NCBI GenBank assembly: GCA_009692985.1
Contig: SHYF01000077.1
Span: 1-7,562, forward strand
Length of the DNA: 7,562 bases
From: Dehalococcoidia bacterium
Lineage (GTDB): Bacteria; Chloroflexota; Dehalococcoidia; Lucifugimonadales; SHYF01
Direction: 5' to 3'
The notes beneath the pieces were generated by a model. The model ran no database searches. It was not told the DNA's origin and saw only the letters and a program-made list of their open reading frames with translations. Positions 5,634-7,562 of the stretch are shown piece after piece. Position 1 is the stretch's first letter; the number at the start of each line of letters is the position of its first letter. The translations under genes and the position numbers were made by a program.

Positions 5634-6845
5634 CTATGCAGCCACCACCACCGGAAGCTGATTAGATTTCGCTGGCGCCGGTCGCGGGTTCCGGTAGTGG
5701 AATATGCGCCCCTCATAGTTGCGGAGCATCATCTCATCCTCTGTCCATGAAAGCACGTAGTTGGGTTGCAGAGGAATCTTGCCCCCGCCGCCTGGAACGT
5801 CCACCACAAATGTCGGCACCCCTAGCCCAGAGGTGTGGCCACGCATTCCCTCGATTATCTTGATCCCTGTCTCCACGGGCGTCCTGAGGTGCTCCGTGCC
5901 GCGCACCTCATCGGCGTGGAACAGGTAGTACGGTCGTACCCGGTTCTTCAGTAGCTCGTGACTTAGCTTGAGCTGAATCTCCACCGTATCGTTGATCCCC
6001 CTCAGCAACACGGACTGGTTATTGACCGGCACGCCCGCCCTCAGAAGCTCTCGAACTGCCCGGCCAGCTTCAGGTGTAACCTCGTTTGGGTGGTTGAAAT
6101 GGGTGTTGAGCCATATAGGCCCGTACTTGTCGCAGATACGGGTGAACCCTTCGTCTATCCGCTGCGGCAGGACCACAGGGAATCGCGTGCCAAAGCGGAT
6201 CATTTCCAGGTGGGGTATGGAGCGAAGTTGCTGCAGTATCCACTCCAACCCATCGTTATCCACAGTCAATGGGTCGCCGCCGGAGATTATTACATCCCTG
6301 ATTGCCGTCGTCTTCCTCAGATACGCGATGCCCGCTTCCAGTTGCGGCTTCTGCCTAATCCACCAGCCTCCATCCCACTCCCTCTTCCTGGTGCAGTGGC
6401 GGCACAGCAGAGGGCAGATGTCTGTAATTACAAAGAGCGCACGGTCCGGGTACCGGTGCACCAGCCCCACCACCGGAGAATCGTCCTTCTCATGGAGTGG
6501 GTCTTCTTGCGTTATTTCGGCGTAAAGAAGCTCATCGAATGATGGAAGCGATTGAGCAAGAATCGGGTCGGCCGGGTCATCCTTTCGCACCAGGGAAAGA
6601 TAGTACGGTGTGATGGAGAAAGGATACTTGCTGCTGACCAGTTGCAACTGTTTGCGTTGGATGTCCGTGAGAGGCATCACTCGCGCCAGCTTGTCCACCG
6701 TATTGAACCGGTTTCGGAAGTGCCATTTCCAATCGTCCCACTGCTCCTGGGTAGGCTTCAACACCTCCCAGATCCTCTCCCGAAAGGTGGCAGCAGGGGG
6801 ACGTTTGCTAGGAGGCTCCTTGGTTTCCGCCGTAATGGTTGTCAT
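5634..6845 (-). CDS. kamA: Lysine 2,3-aminomutase-family radical SAM/PLP enzyme
   Basis: Expected to convert L-lysine to beta-lysine (3,6-diaminohexanoate) with a [4Fe-4S] cluster, S-adenosylmethionine and PLP. In its 403 residues, C144, C148 and C151 form the CxxxCxxC cluster site. R153 matches the carboxylate-binding Arg134 of the clostridial enzyme, and K356 in PGGGGKIP matches the PLP lysine 337. D312 and D349 match Asp293 and Asp330, which hold the lysine side-chain amine. All align at one constant offset of 19, so the core lacks net indels. Glutamate 2,3-aminomutase has Lys and Asn at those two acidic sites, so lysine is the likelier substrate. It is longer than EpmB (about 340 aa). GGGAG lies 5 nt before the ATG at 6845; a CATAAT box (6885-6890) lies in the 78-bp gap after the GNAT gene, so it may have its own promoter besides the operon's. 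The substrate call is inference. Confidence 0.92.
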   Translation of the reverse strand: MTTITAETKEPPSKRPPAATFRERIWEVLKPTQEQWDDWKWHFRNRFNTVDKLARVMPLTDIQRKQLQLVSSKYPFSITPYYLSLVRKDDPADPILAQSLPSFDELLYAEITQEDPLHEKDDSPVVGLVHRYPDRALFVITDICPLLCRHCTRKREWDGGWWIRQKPQLEAGIAYLRKTTAIRDVIISGGDPLTVDNDGLEWILQQLRSIPHLEMIRFGTRFPVVLPQRIDEGFTRICDKYGPIWLNTHFNHPNEVTPEAGRAVRELLRAGVPVNNQSVLLRGINDTVEIQLKLSHELLKNRVRPYYLFHADEVRGTEHLRTPVETGIKIIEGMRGHTSGLGVPTFVVDVPGGGGKIPLQPNYVLSWTEDEMMLRNYEGRIFHYRNPRPAPAKSNQLPVVVAA

Positions 6846-6884
6846 TTCATCTCCCTCTCTTGCTTTCTTGATACTGCCGATCTG

Positions 6885-6890
6885 ATTATG
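6885..6890 (-). promoter_or_regulatory. Weak candidate -10 box upstream of kamA
   Basis: On the minus strand, CATAAT (5 of 6 to consensus) lies within the AT-rich gap between the GNAT gene and kamA, about 40 nt before the kamA ATG. No convincing -35 is found. It could provide internal initiation for kamA within the operon. Confidence 0.28.
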
Positions 6891-6923
6891 ATAAATAATT
6901 ACGAATGCTACGAAAGTTAGGAT

Positions 6924-7448
6924 TCACAGTTGCGCAGTCCAGGATCTTATTGTGTGGACACCTCCCTCGGACAAGTTCTTGGCAAAAGTGACCCGACTGT
7001 CTCCAACATCGTAGAAGTCTGGTATGTAGCTTACTTCTTGATACCCCAGGCGCTTATAGAACTCGCGCGTAGGCTCGTACAGCTCCCTGGAAGATGTCTC
7101 AACCAGGACCAGCCGGCCAGCACGGGAGCGTATCTCCTCCTCGGCCAGACTCATAAGCCTGTTCCCAATACCTTGTCGCTGCTGCTGCGGGTCTACAGCT
7201 ATCCAGTAGATGTCCCACGTGCCCCTGGTTAGAGGAGTAGGGCCAAAGCAGACATACCCCGCAGCCTTCTGGTCCTGGGTGGCCACATGGACGTGGTAGC
7301 CCGAGGCGTCACCTGCTGCCGCCGCTTCCAATGCCAACTCCCTAGCCATCTCCACCTCTTCTGGATAAAAGAACCCCGTGGCTTTGGAAATGCGCGCTAT
7401 CTCTTCCACGTCGTCAGCTCGCATGGGACGCAACATAATACCTGCCAA
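6924..7448 (-). CDS. GNAT-family N-acetyltransferase
   Basis: A 174-residue single GNAT domain that should transfer an acetyl group from acetyl-CoA to an amine. Motif A is IYWIAVDPQQQRQGIGNRLM, with QRQGIG as the pyrophosphate-binding loop (about residues 93-98). Motif B includes REFYKRLGYQEV near 128-139. It opens with LRPMRADDVEEI, a usual beta1-alpha1 start. At 174 aa it is clearly shorter than AblB/YodP beta-lysine acetyltransferases (roughly 270-280 aa by memory), so it is not a standard AblB. The start is taken as TTG at 7448 because GGAGGAG (7456-7462) lies 7 nt upstream. The ATG at 7436 lacks such a site. The gene overlaps the end of the ATP-grasp gene by 35 bp and is followed by kamA, so the three are probably one operon. 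Its substrate is unknown; context suggests a beta-amino acid. Confidence 0.88.
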   Translation of the reverse strand: MAGIMLRPMRADDVEEIARISKATGFFYPEEVEMARELALEAAAAGDASGYHVHVATQDQKAAGYVCFGPTPLTRGTWDIYWIAVDPQQQRQGIGNRLMSLAEEEIRSRAGRLVLVETSSRELYEPTREFYKRLGYQEVSYIPDFYDVGDSRVTFAKNLSEGGVHTIRSWTAQL

Positions 7449-7562
7449 GGCGTATCTCCTCCAGCAACAGGTCCAGTATGGCCTCTATTAGCCCCCCGTA
7501 TTCCATGCCGGCGGCATCGGCCTGAATGGACATGCCTGTATCGGGGGAGAGGTCTGGATTCG
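7414..7562 (-). CDS. C-terminus of an ATP-grasp, D-Ala-D-Ala ligase-like protein (partial)
   Basis: Only the last 48 residues are in the window; the frame is open to the right edge and ends with TGA at 7414-7416. The peptide begins NPDLSPDTGMS and continues QADAAGMEYGGLIEAILDLL. This resembles the end of D-alanine-D-alanine ligase-like ATP-grasp proteins: an EVNPNPDLSP-type Mg-binding loop, then an AAG..Y..LI..I helix. Such enzymes join a carboxylate to an amine using ATP. The asparagine of NP is the usual last metal ligand. The preceding catalytic domain is outside the window, so the assignment rests on this tail and on gene order. It overlaps the GNAT start by 35 bp, implying translational coupling. 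Confidence 0.62.
   Translation of the reverse strand, partial: NPDLSPDTGMSIQADAAGMEYGGLIEAILDLLLEEIRLGRYYVASHAS
7456..7462 (-). promoter_or_regulatory. Shine-Dalgarno that fixes the TTG start of the GNAT gene
   Basis: GGAGGAG on the minus strand, 7 nt before TTG at 7448 and inside the upstream ATP-grasp reading frame. It is the reason for preferring TTG over the ATG four codons later, and it indicates translational coupling. Confidence 0.65.

Noticed and set aside
5992..6525. 177-codon plus-strand frame antisense to kamA
   Set aside because: Shadow of kamA; the minus-strand product carries all family motifs.

Overview
The window looks like ordinary bacterial chromosome of moderately high GC with short intergenic gaps. 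The protein flavours (DUF4234, DUF971, a 7Fe ferredoxin, a KamA/GNAT/ATP-grasp cluster, an archaeal-like MscS) and the G/C-run hairpin repeats between genes make me lean to Chloroflexota (Dehalococcoidia/SAR202-like). This is an impression, not a demonstrated placement. No phage, transposase, CRISPR, rRNA or tRNA was found.

Layout. Positions 1-809 (+) hold the 3' part of an RluD-type pseudouridine synthase gene. It converges on two minus-strand genes: a YdhG/DUF1801 small protein (854-1234) and a three-helix DUF4234 membrane protein (1300-1662). A divergent regulatory region (about 1663-1970) carries likely promoters for both directions plus a hairpin-rich repeat, followed by gltX (glutamyl-tRNA synthetase, to 3464). 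A near-consensus sigma70 promoter then drives a 7Fe ferredoxin gene (3561-3854). A second copy of the hairpin repeat fills the next gap. After it come a small unrecognised ORF (4080-4313), a DUF971 protein (4336-4668), and an MscS-like channel gene (4718-5508) split by a one-base frameshift at a G5 run.

The right end (5634-7562) is entirely minus strand. Read in gene order, it has the C-terminus of an ATP-grasp (D-Ala-D-Ala ligase-like) protein, an overlapping GNAT acetyltransferase, and a lysine 2,3-aminomutase-family radical SAM/PLP enzyme. The aminomutase keeps every residue I can check for lysine, SAM cluster and PLP binding. The cluster therefore plausibly makes an acetylated and/or ligated beta-amino acid (a beta-lysine derivative), which is the most interesting hypothesis here. 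Inverted repeats between the convergent mscS-like and kamA genes probably end transcription from both sides.
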